NCBI GenBank assembly: GCA_030248215.1
Contig: JASANG010002860.1
Span: forward strand, 1 to 64,000
DNA from: Enoplolaimus lenunculus
Lineage: Eukaryota > Nematoda > Enoplea > Enoplida > Thoracostomopsidae
DNA: 64,000 nt
Direction: 5' to 3'
A program made the translations under genes and the position numbers. Positions 23,301-33,081 of the stretch are shown in pieces (position 1 is the stretch's first letter; every line of letters begins with the position of its first letter). The notes beneath the pieces are model-generated. The model was not told where the DNA came from. It made no database searches and saw only the letters and a list, made by a program, of their open reading frames with translations.

Positions 23301-25668
23301 GTAAATAAATACGTACGTACATACGTAATACCTATATTGGTAGGCAAATCACGGTTCTAAAAGGAACTAAATTTTGCCAGAACAGGAATTGAATTTCTTT
23401 CCGGATACCAGAACAGGAAATAGAATTTAGAATAATTTTCATCACCGAGAATTACAATTGGACTTATTAGAAAACTTGCCAAAAAACAACCACCAAGTTT
23501 TGCGTAAACACATCAGAAACAGTTTATTAACTAAAATGAACAAATTGCAAAAACATTCGTTTCAAAATAAAATTTATTAAACATAAAGTTTCCAATATTC
23601 AAAAGATTAAGTATAATTTGCCACAAAACAAACCCGTAAAAATCCGGTTCCTGCATCTTTGAATGCAGGTACAAGAATTGAATTTTTGCAGGAATTCCGG
23701 TTGAACCCTGGTAAATATATCTATTTTTATAAATTACCGAGAAAAGGCTATAGATATTCCGTCAAATACGTAACATTAAAATACAAATTATCAAGGTATA
23801 TATGTATGTTTTAGTATGAGTTTGTAAAAACCGAGATTTACAGTCGACGAGCAAACGAATTATCACAAAACTTTACGAATATTTAAAAGTTTAAACATTT
23901 TCGTTTCAAGAAATTTATTCTGCATGAATAATTCAATTAAATACTCAAATTTATTTGCCAGAGCCCTACTGCGGACAAATGCAAGAAACAATCTTTAGCT
24001 GGTTCATTTAAAAAATCATTCTTATCGTGTTCGTTGATTGCTCTAAATCAATTGATTCCGAGACTCAAAAGCAGATGCTTATATAAATCTAGTTTTAGAA
24101 TCCGAATTCTGATAGTTCGGTGGATTTTGGAGTCCATATGTACCAATTTATACAAAGGTTTACTTAAAAACTTACTGAATTGCAGGATCGCCAAACGGAA
24201 CTGCGAGCCAATCACCATGACATTCTTTCATATATGCCTTTTGATCGCCTTCACTTCGATCAAACGATACGAACACCACCTCGAAAGCTTCATCAGAAAG
24301 CTCTTCGTAAAAATCCTTAAATACGGATTTTACGTAAGTTAGGAGTCAGTGACATGTATGTATGCAACTGCCGAAATACGTAGACAAATGAACAAAATGT
24401 GCAAAAACGGCACTGTGTCGACGTGCTGCAGTAGTGAAAACAAAACATGCCCTTGATATTTACTTGCATTTTTCAATAAAAAGTTAAAAGTAGGCTAATT
24501 TAGTGTACTTGCTATAATGCTATAATTTTGTTTCACAAGATACTCACGTAATATTTACAGGGTTTCTTGGTACGACGGGATGCCAAAAAATGCCGCAGCC
24601 GGAGAGATAACCTAATATTCGGTCGGAGCCATATCATTACTTCAAATCTCACACTAGATGACAAATATCAGGACGTAGCTAACAATTTTTCCAAATAGTT
24701 TAAGGTATCCTAAGCGACTGGTTATCTTTATCAAAAAATATGTAAAAGTAAGTCAAACAGTTACATGGTAGTTGGAATAAATGCAAATGATGGTTTCAAT
24801 TTCTTCAAGTTTTTAAAAACATCCAACAAGTAAAAATACCGGAGTTGGATATAATTTTTGTGCCGAAATATGTATACTAGAGTGCGAACGGATATCCGGT
24901 TTAGTAACCAGCAAAAACAATATCCGTTCCGGAAAATTCTTCAGACTCGTGTAGTCTAAGTGTCACCAGGGTGCAACCGGAATTACAATTTACCGGAACC
25001 GGAACCGAAATTTGAAAATTTTACCGGAACCGGAAAGTGAAAAATGCATTTCACCAAAAATTTCATTTTAATCTTATTTTTTGCTCTATTATTTGTGAAA
25101 TAACCTTAGTCGAACATAGGTATTTATTTTATTTCTTGTATTTTAGATTTAATCAGGAGTTTACAGCGTTTCGTTAGCACTACAATTCTTTAAACACGGC
25201 TGGACACAATAGGCAATCCTAAAACAATAACCACTGCATGAACAAGCAATTAAAAAACACTAGAAGTACAAGTGGCTTTCAAAAGAGACTCTTAAAAATT
25301 AGCAAAGTTAAGAAAACGGCCAACTTTTAACACCGGAATTTTTAAATCCGGTAAAAATTTACCGGAACCGGAAGGTGAAAAAATGCCGGAACCGAACCGG
25401 AATTCCGGTTGCACCCTGAGTGTCACGTACTTAAATATCGTTTTTGTTCGGTTACCTAAAATCACGTTCGGGAGAACAATGAAAAACTAACAGTAATACA
25501 CTTGAAACTTACCTTAAGTAGCGGAGTAAATGCTCTGCATGGTGGGCACCAGTGTGCCGAAAAGTAAAGTGCAACAACTTTTCCATTCAACGAAGAACCA
25601 TCATCAACGCTCGTAAAATCATTCCCTGATTTACGAATAAATTTTTGTGATTTCAAAGCTTCCGACAT
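17313..25668 (-). CDS. Nucleoredoxin/tryparedoxin-like thioredoxin-fold protein
   Basis: Three exons join in frame: 25668-25513, 24315-24176 and 17469-17313, giving 150 aa. Exon 1 holds the start and the redox motif WCPPC at 40-44 ([14 protein letters not shown]), exon 2 the helix DFYEEL and strand [12 protein letters not shown], and exon 3 the cis-proline segment QGIPALIV (Pro at 111) and the end. Order and spacing are those of tryparedoxin and of one nucleoredoxin domain, so it should be a soluble thiol-disulfide oxidoreductase. Human nucleoredoxin has about 435 aa; this is a single-domain form. The exon 2 acceptor (TATTTAAG) is pyrimidine-poor but preceded by CTAAC. Intron 2 is 6.7 kb and holds several transposons. 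The precise orthology (NXN, NXNL1/2 or tryparedoxin) is open. Confidence 0.9.
17479..17501. repeat. GATA microsatellite
   Basis: About six GATA units lie directly upstream (minus sense) of the exon 3 acceptor of the nucleoredoxin-like gene, forming the TATC-rich pyrimidine tract. Confidence 0.8.
17600..18085 (-). mobile_element. LINE reverse transcriptase fragment
   Basis: Read on the minus strand, one frame contains [15 protein letters not shown] followed by VVDDLL, which is reverse transcriptase block 4 of non-LTR retrotransposons (R1/Jockey-like wording). A second frame further on has [17 protein letters not shown], the block after the catalytic motif (usual form GLxVNPxKT). The YxDD motif between them is not visible and the frame changes, so this is a dead, truncated piece. 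It sits in intron 2 of the nucleoredoxin-like gene, in the same orientation. Confidence 0.75.
18450..18952. mobile_element. CCGGATCC-core hAT-type MITE with 8-bp target duplication
   Basis: The 503-bp element starts TAGGGAACGACCGGATCC and ends GGATCCAGTCGATCCCTA. TTCTTCAG flanks both sides (18442-18449 and 18953-18960). Both arms are packed with CCGGATCCGG and GATCCGGCCCGGATCC repeats, so the single strand can fold back. No coding capacity. Located in intron 2 of the nucleoredoxin-like gene. Confidence 0.85.
18953..19770. other. Intron interior, no gene seen
   Basis: AT-rich part of intron 2 of the nucleoredoxin-like gene. Overlapping frames near 19447-19905 on both strands have no family resemblance. 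Confidence 0.45.
19771..20225. mobile_element. GTCTCGG-core hAT-type MITE with 8-bp target duplication
   Basis: Starts CACGGATGGACGGTCTTGG and ends GACCGAGACCGCCCATCCCTG, near-perfect inverted ends. GTTATTAT flanks both sides (19763-19770 and 20226-20233). The arms repeat GGTCTCGG and GACCGAGAC. The 455-bp body has short open frames but none resembles a transposase. Confidence 0.85.
20915..21330. repeat. Degenerate tandem repeat of a GCTAACTA-TTATCGGTTTT unit
   Basis: Three diverged copies of a block containing TTAGCTAACTA, ATCGGT and GTTTGCAAACAAT followed by TTATTC start near 20934, 21088 and 21174. Each continues with AAAAAGTCC and TTAATTT/TTAGGTTT motifs. It directly precedes the fresh duplication at 21331. 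Confidence 0.5.
21331..21689. repeat. Near-perfect 179/180-bp tandem duplication
   Basis: The block beginning GAAACAGCTTAAAATTTTAA at 21331 repeats from 21510 with only a one-base length change (CACCCAGG versus CACCCCAGG) and very few substitutions. Both copies end GATGACTCTCTT. The low divergence implies a recent event. No gene features inside; it lies in intron 2 of the nucleoredoxin-like gene. Confidence 0.9.
21690..22985. other. Intron interior, no gene seen
   Basis: AT-rich DNA. A fragment near 22440-22540 with CCACCGCAAACATCCGGTACCC resembles the GGATATCCGG MITEs (33658, 42639) but has no clear ends. Confidence 0.4.
22986..23188. mobile_element. MITE with AATGTACC ends
   Basis: The left end AATGTACCCGGCACACGTTG then CGTTTTGGCC, and the right end, read inverted, AAATGTACCAGCCCACGTTGC then GGTTTTGGCC, match well. 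The family recurs at 60227-60452. The body is only about 200 bp. Located in intron 2 of the nucleoredoxin-like gene. Confidence 0.65.
23350..23710. mobile_element. AACAGGAA-core MITE
   Basis: Starts CACGGTTCTAAAAGGAAC and ends GGAATTCCGGTTGAACCCTG. Arms carry CCAGAACAGGAA repeats on the left and a TTCCTGCATCTTTGAATGCAG hairpin on the right. Related pieces lie at 44985 and 47850. No exact target duplication is evident. Confidence 0.55.
24967..25418. mobile_element. CCGGAA-core CAGGGTG hAT MITE, long subfamily, 8-bp target duplication
   Basis: Starts CAGGGTGCAACCGGAATTAC and ends GGAATTCCGGTTGCACCCTG. AGTGTCAC flanks both sides (24959-24966 and 25419-25426). Both arms iterate CCGGAACCGGAA; a 300-bp AT-rich core contains TTTTTTGCTCTATTATTTG. 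The same long core occurs at 32575. It lies in intron 1 of the nucleoredoxin-like gene. Confidence 0.9.
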
Positions 25669-25939
25669 GTTTAATGATTGTATATATTATACAAGTGAAG
25701 TGATGAATAACAATAAATAATGATGATACAGCGTATCGTAAAAAATATTAATTACAACTAAATCGATAATTAAGTTTCGCAAACTATGGCCCTGTAGTCA
25801 ATTTTTACCGCGGCCAGAACAAGAGCTAAGGCCCCGCAACCAGTACCGACCGCGGCCAATGGATCTATAAAATGTATTTTGACCCTGTCAGTCCGTGTAG
25901 AAACTGGGAGTTTAGATTGTTCAACTAATCAGCTAGAAA

Positions 25940-26016
25940 GGCGGGTTACATGTGGTCTCCAACTAGCAACCTGCGCATCAGGCAGACGCTGTTACTACTG
26001 CGCCATGTAGCCCGCC
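25940..26016 (-). ncRNA. tRNA-like module
   Basis: On the minus strand GGCGGGCTAC pairs with GTAACCCGCC as an acceptor stem. An A-box-like TGGCGCAGTAGTAACAG follows, and CTGC-CTGATGC-GCAG forms a clean anticodon-type hairpin. The B box (GCTAGTTGGAGACC) is poor. Downstream on the plus strand is the ATCGCATGCTGCCAGCAAGCG block also found beside the modules at 27489 and 29306, so this is part of a repeated tRNA-derived element. Confidence 0.5.
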
Positions 26017-26610
26017 TTTTCAACTGCTTTTATCGGCTACTATACGCCGATCGCATGCTGCCAGCAAGCGTACAATGTCGAAAAACGATATAACCTGTTT
26101 CAACTCAATTTCAAAACTCAAACACGTGTTCTCGTACTTTTCTAAATCAAATCCAACGCCCGTCATTCAATTTTGCGGAATCTGAAGCCGAATCCAAATT
26201 TTTACTACCACCCCGTTAAATAGCAATCACATTCCGAAATTCAATTTTAGTCGAGCAACAATTAGAAGACGACTACCAACTACATCAAGCCCTATGCAAC
26301 TTGCATGCGCAAGTTTGGGCTCACAAAAAAGCTTTGAAGTTCTTGCAGCTGAAAATTATTCACTGGAATTTGGCTATTTAAGTCAAACCGCGCCTGTAAA
26401 TGCTGTTGCAAATCGCTTGAATTTGTTGCACTTGCAGTTCGTTCAAGTTGCAGTTTCGAGTTCTCGCTGCAAAAACTTGGACGTGTGAATGGGGAATTAT
26501 TCTGCCAGCAATACTTCCATATACAGGAGCCGGGCCGAGAATTTAAACCATAAACGAACAATCACCAAAAAACCTGAATATAGATAATCCGTAGCAACTA
26601 CAGATGTTAA

Positions 26611-26653
26611 TAAATAATAATAATAATAATAAAATAACTATAATAATAATAAT
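26611..26653. repeat. ATA/AAT microsatellite
   Basis: An AATAAT run of about 43 bases with minor interruptions. Confidence 0.75.
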
Positions 26654-26871
26654 TACGTACAATTTCAGTTTATATAGTGCTTAACAACACAAATTCATCA
26701 TGCCAACGGGTTGTAGCTAGAACTTTATCGACACCGACAAACGAAAAAACTAAAACATTGCTTCCTTTTACTTGATACCTATTATTAACATATATCATTG
26801 CGTAAGGATCATTAAAGGAAAAATTTCAATCGTTTCACAACGTGTTTATACCTTAACGCTATACATCTTTT

Positions 26872-27032
26872 GGCCCATGTTTCTTTAAGGGGTGTCCAGG
26901 TTTCTAGTGGGTACATGCAAGAGCAGATTCAGATTCTAGATTGCATTTTTTCTTAGGCTTAGGCTTACGCTCGGCTTAGGCTTATAAATACGCTTAATCT
27001 GCTGTTAAGCACCTTAAATTGACATTGGCCCA
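26872..27032. mobile_element. TTAGGC-core hAT-type MITE, copy 4
   Basis: Starts GGCCCATGTTTCTTTAAGG, continues with GTCCAGGTTTCTAGTGGG and a CTTAGGCTTAGGC run, and ends CACCTTAAATTGACATTGGCC. Inverted ends agree over about 20 bases. Flanks (CATCTTTT and CATCTCGC) keep only a partial duplication. Confidence 0.7.
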
Positions 27033-27488
27033 TCTCGCAAAAGCTGGTTAGTTTGCTTATAGGAAACTATTTCTTAATTTTCATCGGAAGTCAAACTTCT
27101 ATATCTGCCGTATGATTTTGTAATCTAAGAAAGCCGCTTCGTTAGGTCATAAACCTGCGAAGCGCGAAGTGACCATGATCTATGCATGAAATTAACAATT
27201 CATAGTTTGTACTTACCTGATTATTTAATTTGCATAACACGCAAGTCAAAAAATTAAATAGCTAGTATTGTTGTGTTTGGCGGTGATGGGCAGCGTAAGT
27301 GCGACTGAGTTCAAGGTTCATAAAGCATTTAAATGTTTGGTTTTAGTTTACCTTAACGTGCTATAAATGCATTCATTGTCGTTGAAAGTCCTGATAAGTT
27401 TCGTAGGCTGAGAGTTCGATCCCCGTTCTGCATGTCAGTCTAGGTAGGAACCAAGGACATCAGACCTTTCTACCAAGCAGCTGGAAAA

Positions 27489-27566
27489 GCGGGCTAGAGT
27501 GGGGATCGAACTCTCAGCCTATGGATCCGTAAGCGAGCACTCTACCATTGCGCCACGTAGCCCGCC
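27489..27566 (-). ncRNA. tRNA-like module, copy a
   Basis: On the minus strand GCGGGCT at the 5' side pairs with AGCCCGC at the 3' side. The A box TGGCGCAATGGTAGAGTG and B box GAGTTCGATCCCC are at tRNA spacing. The anticodon arm is not well formed. Identical in most positions to the module at 27851, so it belongs to a repeat rather than being a unique tRNA gene. Confidence 0.6.
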
Positions 27567-27850
27567 TCTCCAACTACCATTTTCGTCGACTATATTTGTC
27601 GACCGTATGCTGCCAGCTAGCATACATACAGTGCACTGCACTATATTGCATGTGCACATTACGGGCAAGCATATCTCACATGCTTACATGCCCTTATTTT
27701 CAACAAGGTCGTCCCTTGACCGTCCATCCTATTTTCGGCTGGATACCGTGCTCATAGCGCGGCAATTTGCCATTGCGCTCACGGCGTGGCCTCCATGTCA
27801 GTCTAGGTAGGAACCGGGACATCAGACCTTTTTACTAAGCAGCTGGAAAA

Positions 27851-27928
27851 GCGGGCTAGAGAGGGGATCGAACTCTCAGCCTATGGATCCGTAAGCGAGC
27901 ACTCTACCATTGCGCCACGTAGCCCGCC
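27851..27928 (-). ncRNA. tRNA-like module, copy b
   Basis: Near-identical to the 27489 module, with the same GCGGGCT/AGCCCGC closing stem and the same A and B boxes; one visible difference is in the T-arm side (GAGAGGGGATC versus GAGTGGGGATC on the plus strand). Confidence 0.6.
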
Positions 27929-28139
27929 TCTCCAACTACCATTTTCGTCGACTATATTTGTCGACCGTATGCTGCCAGCTAGCATACATACAGTGCACTG
28001 CACTATATTGCATGTGCACATAACGGGCAAGCAAGACCTGCTTTTCCAGCTTCTTTGTAAACAGGTCTATGTCCCGGTTCCTACCTTGACTGACAGCGAC
28101 GGTTTTAGTTCTGACTTGTGAGTTTTGCAGCTGAAAATG

Positions 28140-28225
28140 AGGGGCGTTCTTACCAGATTTCGATCTCATGACTAATAGCCGACAGATTCTCAGTCTAGCG
28201 CGCTACCGCTGAATCACGCCCCCTC
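28140..28225 (-). ncRNA. tRNA-like module with a different sequence
   Basis: On the minus strand GGGGGCGT pairs with AACGCCCC. GATTCAGCGGTAGCGCGC is an A box, AGA-CTGAGAA-TCT a good anticodon hairpin (GAG if functional), and GAGATCGAAATC a weak B box. Its length of about 85 nt would suit a class II tRNA with a long variable arm. A diverged copy lies near 28945-29010. Confidence 0.5.
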
Positions 28226-28298
28226 ACAATCAGCTGCTCACTTTTCAGGTTTTTATGCATTATAAGAACCTTAATATAATATGCATGCATATTGGTTC

Positions 28299-28688
28299 CA
28301 GGGTGCAACCGGAATTACAATTTACCGGAACTGGAACCAGAACCGGAACCGGAATTTGAAAATTTTACCGGAACCGGAAAGTGAAAAATGCATTTCACCA
28401 AAAACTTCATTTTAATCGTATTTTTTGCTCTATTATTTGTGAAACAACCTTAGTCCAACATAGGTATTCATTTTATTTGTTGTATTTTAGATTTTCGCCG
28501 TCGACTAAAGTGAAATCCATTATCAATGGCTTATATTCGGAGTACAAGTGGCTTTCAAAAGAGATTCTTAAAATTAGCAAAGTTAAGAAAACGGCCAAAT
28601 TATAACACAGGAATTTTTAAATCCGGTAAAAATTTACCGGAACCGGAAGGTGAAAAAATGCCGGAACCGGAATTCCGGTTGCACCCTG
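28299..28688. mobile_element. CCGGAA-core CAGGGTG hAT MITE, short subfamily, 8-bp target duplication
   Basis: A 390-bp element with CAGGGTGCAACCGGAATTAC and GGAATTCCGGTTGCACCCTG ends. ATTGGTTC flanks both sides exactly (28291-28298 and 28689-28696). The core contains GCTTATATTCGGAGTACAAG, shared with 34595 and 46343. Confidence 0.92.
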
Positions 28689-29033
28689 ATTGGTTCTTCC
28701 ACGTATCAGTGTTTTTACCGATATGCAGCATCTTAGCATGAGGTTTATGTTGCCGCCATGCATCCGCATGTCACATTCCCCTGTTTTTCTAAAAGGTCGT
28801 CCCTTCACCGCCAACTTAAGTATTTATTATTTTGTTCTAGCGTGGCACTTTACCATTGCCCCCATCGCGGTCCCCATGTGATAAAGTCTGGGTAGGCTAG
28901 GTTACCAGAGTTTTTAGTTTTGAGTTCTTGCAGCTGAAAATGAAGGGCGTTCTTGCCAGGTTTCAATTCCATGACTTATGGCTGACAGATCCTCAGTCTA
29001 GCGCGCTGTCAGTCTGGGTGCAGCTGGAAAAGA

Positions 29034-29109
29034 GGCCTCTAAAGCAGGGATCGAACCCTCAGTCTACGAATCTTTAAGCGAATACTACCACTGTTCAACG
29101 CAGCCCGCC
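29034..29109 (-). ncRNA. Degenerate tRNA-like module
   Basis: On the minus strand: GGCGGGCTGCGTTGAACAGTGG, then GACTGAGGGTTCGATCCC (a good B box). The closing acceptor stem is damaged at its 3' side. Confidence 0.45.
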
Positions 29110-29305
29110 TGTACCAGTACAATCATGTCTCACATGCTTATATGCCCCAATTTTCAACAAGGTTTCCCCTCGACCGTTTACCCTATTTTCGATTGGACAC
29201 TGCGTTCATAGCGCGGCAATTTACCATTGCGCTAACGGCGAAGCCCACATGTCAGTCTAGGTAGGAACCGGGACTTCAGACCTTTTTAAGTAAGCATATG
29301 CAAAA

Positions 29306-29385
29306 GCGGGCCTACTGAGTGGGGATCGAACTAGCGACCTCAGGATTCCGAGGCAGCGCTATACAACTGCACCACGAAGCCCGCT
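29306..29385 (-). ncRNA. tRNA-like module, fourth type
   Basis: On the minus strand AGCGGGCTTC pairs with GGCCCGCT, with A box TGGTGCAGTTGTATAGCGC, a CCTC...GAGG anticodon-type hairpin, and B box TAGTTCGATCCCC. The plus-strand flank carries GTCGACCGTATGCTGCCGGC, the same block as at 27600. Confidence 0.55.
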
Positions 29386-29450
29386 TGTTCAACTGCGTCT
29401 ATCGTCGACTATATGTCGACCGTATGCTGCCGGCATCCATATCACGCAAT

Positions 29451-29643
29451 CAGGGTGCAACCGGAATTCTGGTTCCGGCATTTTATCATCTTCCGGTTCC
29501 GGTAAATTTTTACCGGAATTAAAAATTCCGGTATTAAAATTTGGTTGGTGGAAATTAAGATATTTTACTAAAATTGACGGTAAAAATTAACGGTAATTTT
29601 TCCAATTCCGGTTCTGGTAAATTGTAAATCCGTTTGCACCCTG
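29451..29643. mobile_element. Short CCGGAA-core CAGGGTG hAT MITE
   Basis: A 193-bp internally deleted copy with CAGGGTGCAACCGGAATTC and TTTGCACCCTG ends. Flanks are CACGCAAT and CACTCAAT, a 7/8 target duplication. It is inserted in the repeated block beside a tRNA-like module. Confidence 0.8.
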
Positions 29644-30460
29644 CACTCAATGTGTATTGCATATATTGCATATGCACCAGTACTAGAATGTCTCATATGT
29701 TTACATGCCCCAATTTTCAACAAGGTCGGCCCTTGACCGTACGTCGTGTTTTCGGCTGGATACAGTGTTCAAAGGGCGTCAATTTACAACTGTATTTTTC
29801 ATTATTCCGGTCCCTGTAAATTGGAGTGGTAATATATAATAGGAAGATAACTTATTTTTAACTTGACTCGAATCTACATATTAATAACAGGATGTAGCCG
29901 GATACCCACGTACAGACGACAAAACTCTATCCCTCTAGACTAAAATATAACGCATTAGTCGCATTATGTCTGCTAATCTGCGATGTATATAACGGCAGCG
30001 GCATAATTTTGACGTATTGAAGTGAAATTTTGCTTGAATAATGTGATATACGAAGTAAAGTCTAACCTGTCGCAGAGCAGCTATATGCCTGATTATTTAG
30101 ACAGAGACCATTACTACCTATTTTCACTGTGAAGTTATAACAGTTTAAAATAATTTTAGGAAATTTGGTGATTTTCTTCCGTGCTATACAACCACGTTTC
30201 AACAAAATTTTTGTCTTTAATCCCGCATTATTTTCCTGTATGCTTAGATTTTTAGTAGCACTGTTTAAGGGTCAATTTCTCGTGTCTATATATAAGTATA
30301 CAAACAAATTATTGAAACGTTTGTTCCAATTATGCGGCTGTTTCTGTATCATAGCGTGTAGCAAACAGAAAGCCGCCTTATTGCGTGGTTAATCTGGTTT
30401 TGTTTTTGCTGGACGTTATACGTATATTTGCAGCAGTAGAAAGACTGCTTTCTATCCGTA
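29644..30460. other. Region upstream of the nucleoside transporter start
   Basis: No gene seen. A tRNA-module flank (TTTTCAACAAGGTC) recurs near 29715. Just before the ATG at 30461, TATATTTGCAG resembles a splice acceptor, so a 5' UTR exon may lie upstream; I could not place it. Confidence 0.4.
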
Positions 30461-33015
30461 ATGTCGAAAACATCAGGCAAACAATCACCTGGCGCAATAG
30501 ATTTCGCTGATCGAATTAGGGGCACGAATGCTGCTGACAGTGCGGGCTTTGATCGACAATTTTTGCTGCCTGCGAATTCTAGCAAGCTACCCCAGGTTAT
30601 TGATCAGTCAAATGGCACTCATCAGAATGAGGCTGTCATGATGAATCGTATTCCTCCAAGTAGTACTCAAACTACAATTGCAAGTCCAGCAACAACAGGT
30701 ATATAAGATAATTACAAATTAAACATGGGCATGTTTAAGTGCAGTATATTGACTCATATTTCTCCAGTCGCTTCGTGGTAAATTAAGACTTCACATTAAA
30801 GTTACAAGCGGTTTGATTTCAGTACTAAAGGGTTTTGCCATTTGGTTGTAGCGAAGCGACTTTAAGCTTATCTGGTGGGGGAAATTAAGGTTTTTGAGTT
30901 TGAAAAATGCATTCATTACATAAAAGAGTTGTATAAAATTAAAACAGTAGCGTAGCTGTTTAACATGCTGGGTTAGCAAACCTTTTGACACGTCCAAACC
31001 CGAATTTATTGATACATGGATTGTCGTTCGAACAGCAAGTGCGAAAAGTTTCATATTCAATTGACAACTATTTTCAAATCTTGCTGCATCCTAACCAGAA
31101 TCAGAACTACTTTGCCACCCTGCTAAACTTGTGCGCCGTTTGAAGTATTTGAGTCGCGTAAACTGTTTACTGAATGAGATGTAATTATTACCTTGAATAT
31201 AGTATATATATTCGTTTTTTGTATAAAACTTGAACTTGTTGACTTTCCGAGAAATAATATCGCAGCGAGATGTTAAAATCGCTCACTTGTAAAAACCGGT
31301 TATATTAAATTCGGGACCACCGCAGTATATACGTATATCCGGTACCCGGCCTATTTTTGGTAATTGTCAAGGTTTATATACTATATATACTAATGAAATT
31401 ATTTAATCTTTAACGTCATTTTTTAGTAAAATATCTTGATTTCCACCGACCAGAATTTAATACCTGAATTTTTAATTCTGGTAAAAAAATTTACCGGAAC
31501 CGGAAGGTGAAAAAATGTTGGAGCCGAGATTCCGGTTGCACCCTGACTCCCGGATACCGAATGTTTACGGTTGTGGTGCGGTATATCATAAAACTGTTAT
31601 TGACAAGTGGACATATTTAACATCGTGCTGCCACAGTGCAACTGAAATTCCGGTTCCGGTAATAAATCCGGTATTTTTTCACGGAAATTTTCCGGTATTT
31701 TAAATATAGAAATTTTTTCTCATTCGAAAATTTAAGAAAAATTGGCATATCATCCTAGCTTATTTTTCTAAAATGAGCGTGCATTGCCAAAATTTTCAAT
31801 TTGTGTCATACTCTATAATTTATCATACGTTTCCCAACTACTGCATTTGTTTCAGGCTTTTGGCAATGTAAATGGTGTGTTTTTATAGAGGGTTTCAATT
31901 TTTAAAGGTGTTCAAGTGCACAGAGGAAGAACCAAAAGTCTCATAAGTGTAAAACGCCCCGGTTGGGGGCAAATGCTTCAACCGTTGTTTTCAAGAATTA
32001 ATTCAAACTGAAAACGATCATATGTCTCAAGATAATAACACTCCTGCGAAGCCAGACTTGAGTTAACTTCTATGTTGTTACCAGCACAATACTTGATTAA
32101 GTTGAGTTTATTAGAAGTTTTAAGCGAGTTTTTGAATTCTGAATTAAACTAGAATGCTCGACGTAAACTATTTTTCTATTAAAAGCTGCGATGAAATAGC
32201 TTCAAAAACTAATTTTTCGGTAACAAGTACGTATTTTTTTGTTTTATGGTTTCGGTATTTTTTAATTGTCCGGTTCCGGAATTTCATAATTCCGGGTGCA
32301 CCCTGATATCTGTTTATTCCTTTCTGGGCACGTAAAGCGGTTAATTTTTTCTTGCCGGATATTAATTCGGATCTACACATTCGGTCGTTCCCTGTGTAAA
32401 ATACAGCGTCATAGCACACTTAAACGATTCGGTATATATGTATGGTGTCTTAAATTTTTTTAATTCGGCGTGTTTTAGAAGTAAACCGGTCTTCTAAATT
32501 TGTGCATACTTTTTTACAAACTTTTGTTAGTTGTTATGTTCTTACAGACTTAGCTCATCGTGCTGTAGTTGTATCAGGGTGCAACTGGAATTCCGGAAAA
32601 TTTTACCGGAACCGGAAAGTGAAAAATGCATTTCACCAAAAATTTCATTTGAATCTTATTTTTTGCTCTATTATTTGTGAAATGACCTTAGTCGAACATA
32701 GGTATTTATTTTATTTGTTGTATTTTAGATTTAATCCAGAGTCTACAGCGTTTCGTTAGCACTTGTATAGTTGTAGTATAGTTTGATTCTTTAAACACAG
32801 CTAAACACAATAGGCAATTCTAAAACAATAACCACTGCATGAACAAGCAATTCAAAAACACTAGAAGTACAAGTGGCTTTCAAAAGAGACTCTTAAAAAT
32901 TAGCAAAGTTAAGAAAACGGCCAAATTATAACACCGGAATTTTTAAATCCGGTAAAAAATTTACCGGAACTGGAAGGTGAAAAAATGCCGGAACCGAAAT
33001 TCCGGTTGCACCCTG

Positions 33016-33081
<66 letters not shown>

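Larger units (their letters stand above)
25669..26871. other. Divergent intergenic region, 5' part
   Basis: Upstream of the nucleoredoxin-like start codon. It contains a tRNA-like module (25940) and, at about 26288-26490, a segment whose ends CCCTATGCAACTTGCATGCGC and GACGTGTGAATGGGG resemble the inverted ends of the element at 43423. An ATA/AAT microsatellite lies at 26611-26653. No gene seen. Confidence 0.45.
27431..28034. repeat. Direct duplication (about 241 bp, 363 bp apart) of a tRNA-like module with flanks
   Basis: Positions 27431-27671 and 27794-28034 are nearly identical. Each begins CATGTCAGTCTAGGTAGGAAC, contains a tRNA-like module, and ends GTGCACATWACGGGCAAGC. The intervening 122 bp hold a separate module (GCGCGGCAATTTGCCATTGC) also seen near 28840 and 29210. 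The arrangement points to tandem growth of a composite SINE-like unit. Confidence 0.8.

Noticed and set aside
27489-27928. Calling the two tRNA-like modules functional tRNA genes
   Set aside because: They are near-identical members of a composite repeat with a poorly formed anticodon arm, so a SINE-type origin is more likely.
28381-28605. A 60-75 codon frame ([22 protein letters not shown]) repeated in several CAGGGTG MITEs (28381, 32502, 34712, 46388)
   Set aside because: The frame is shared only because the elements are copies of each other. Between copies, base changes fall on all codon positions and most alter the residue, so there is no sign of protein selection.
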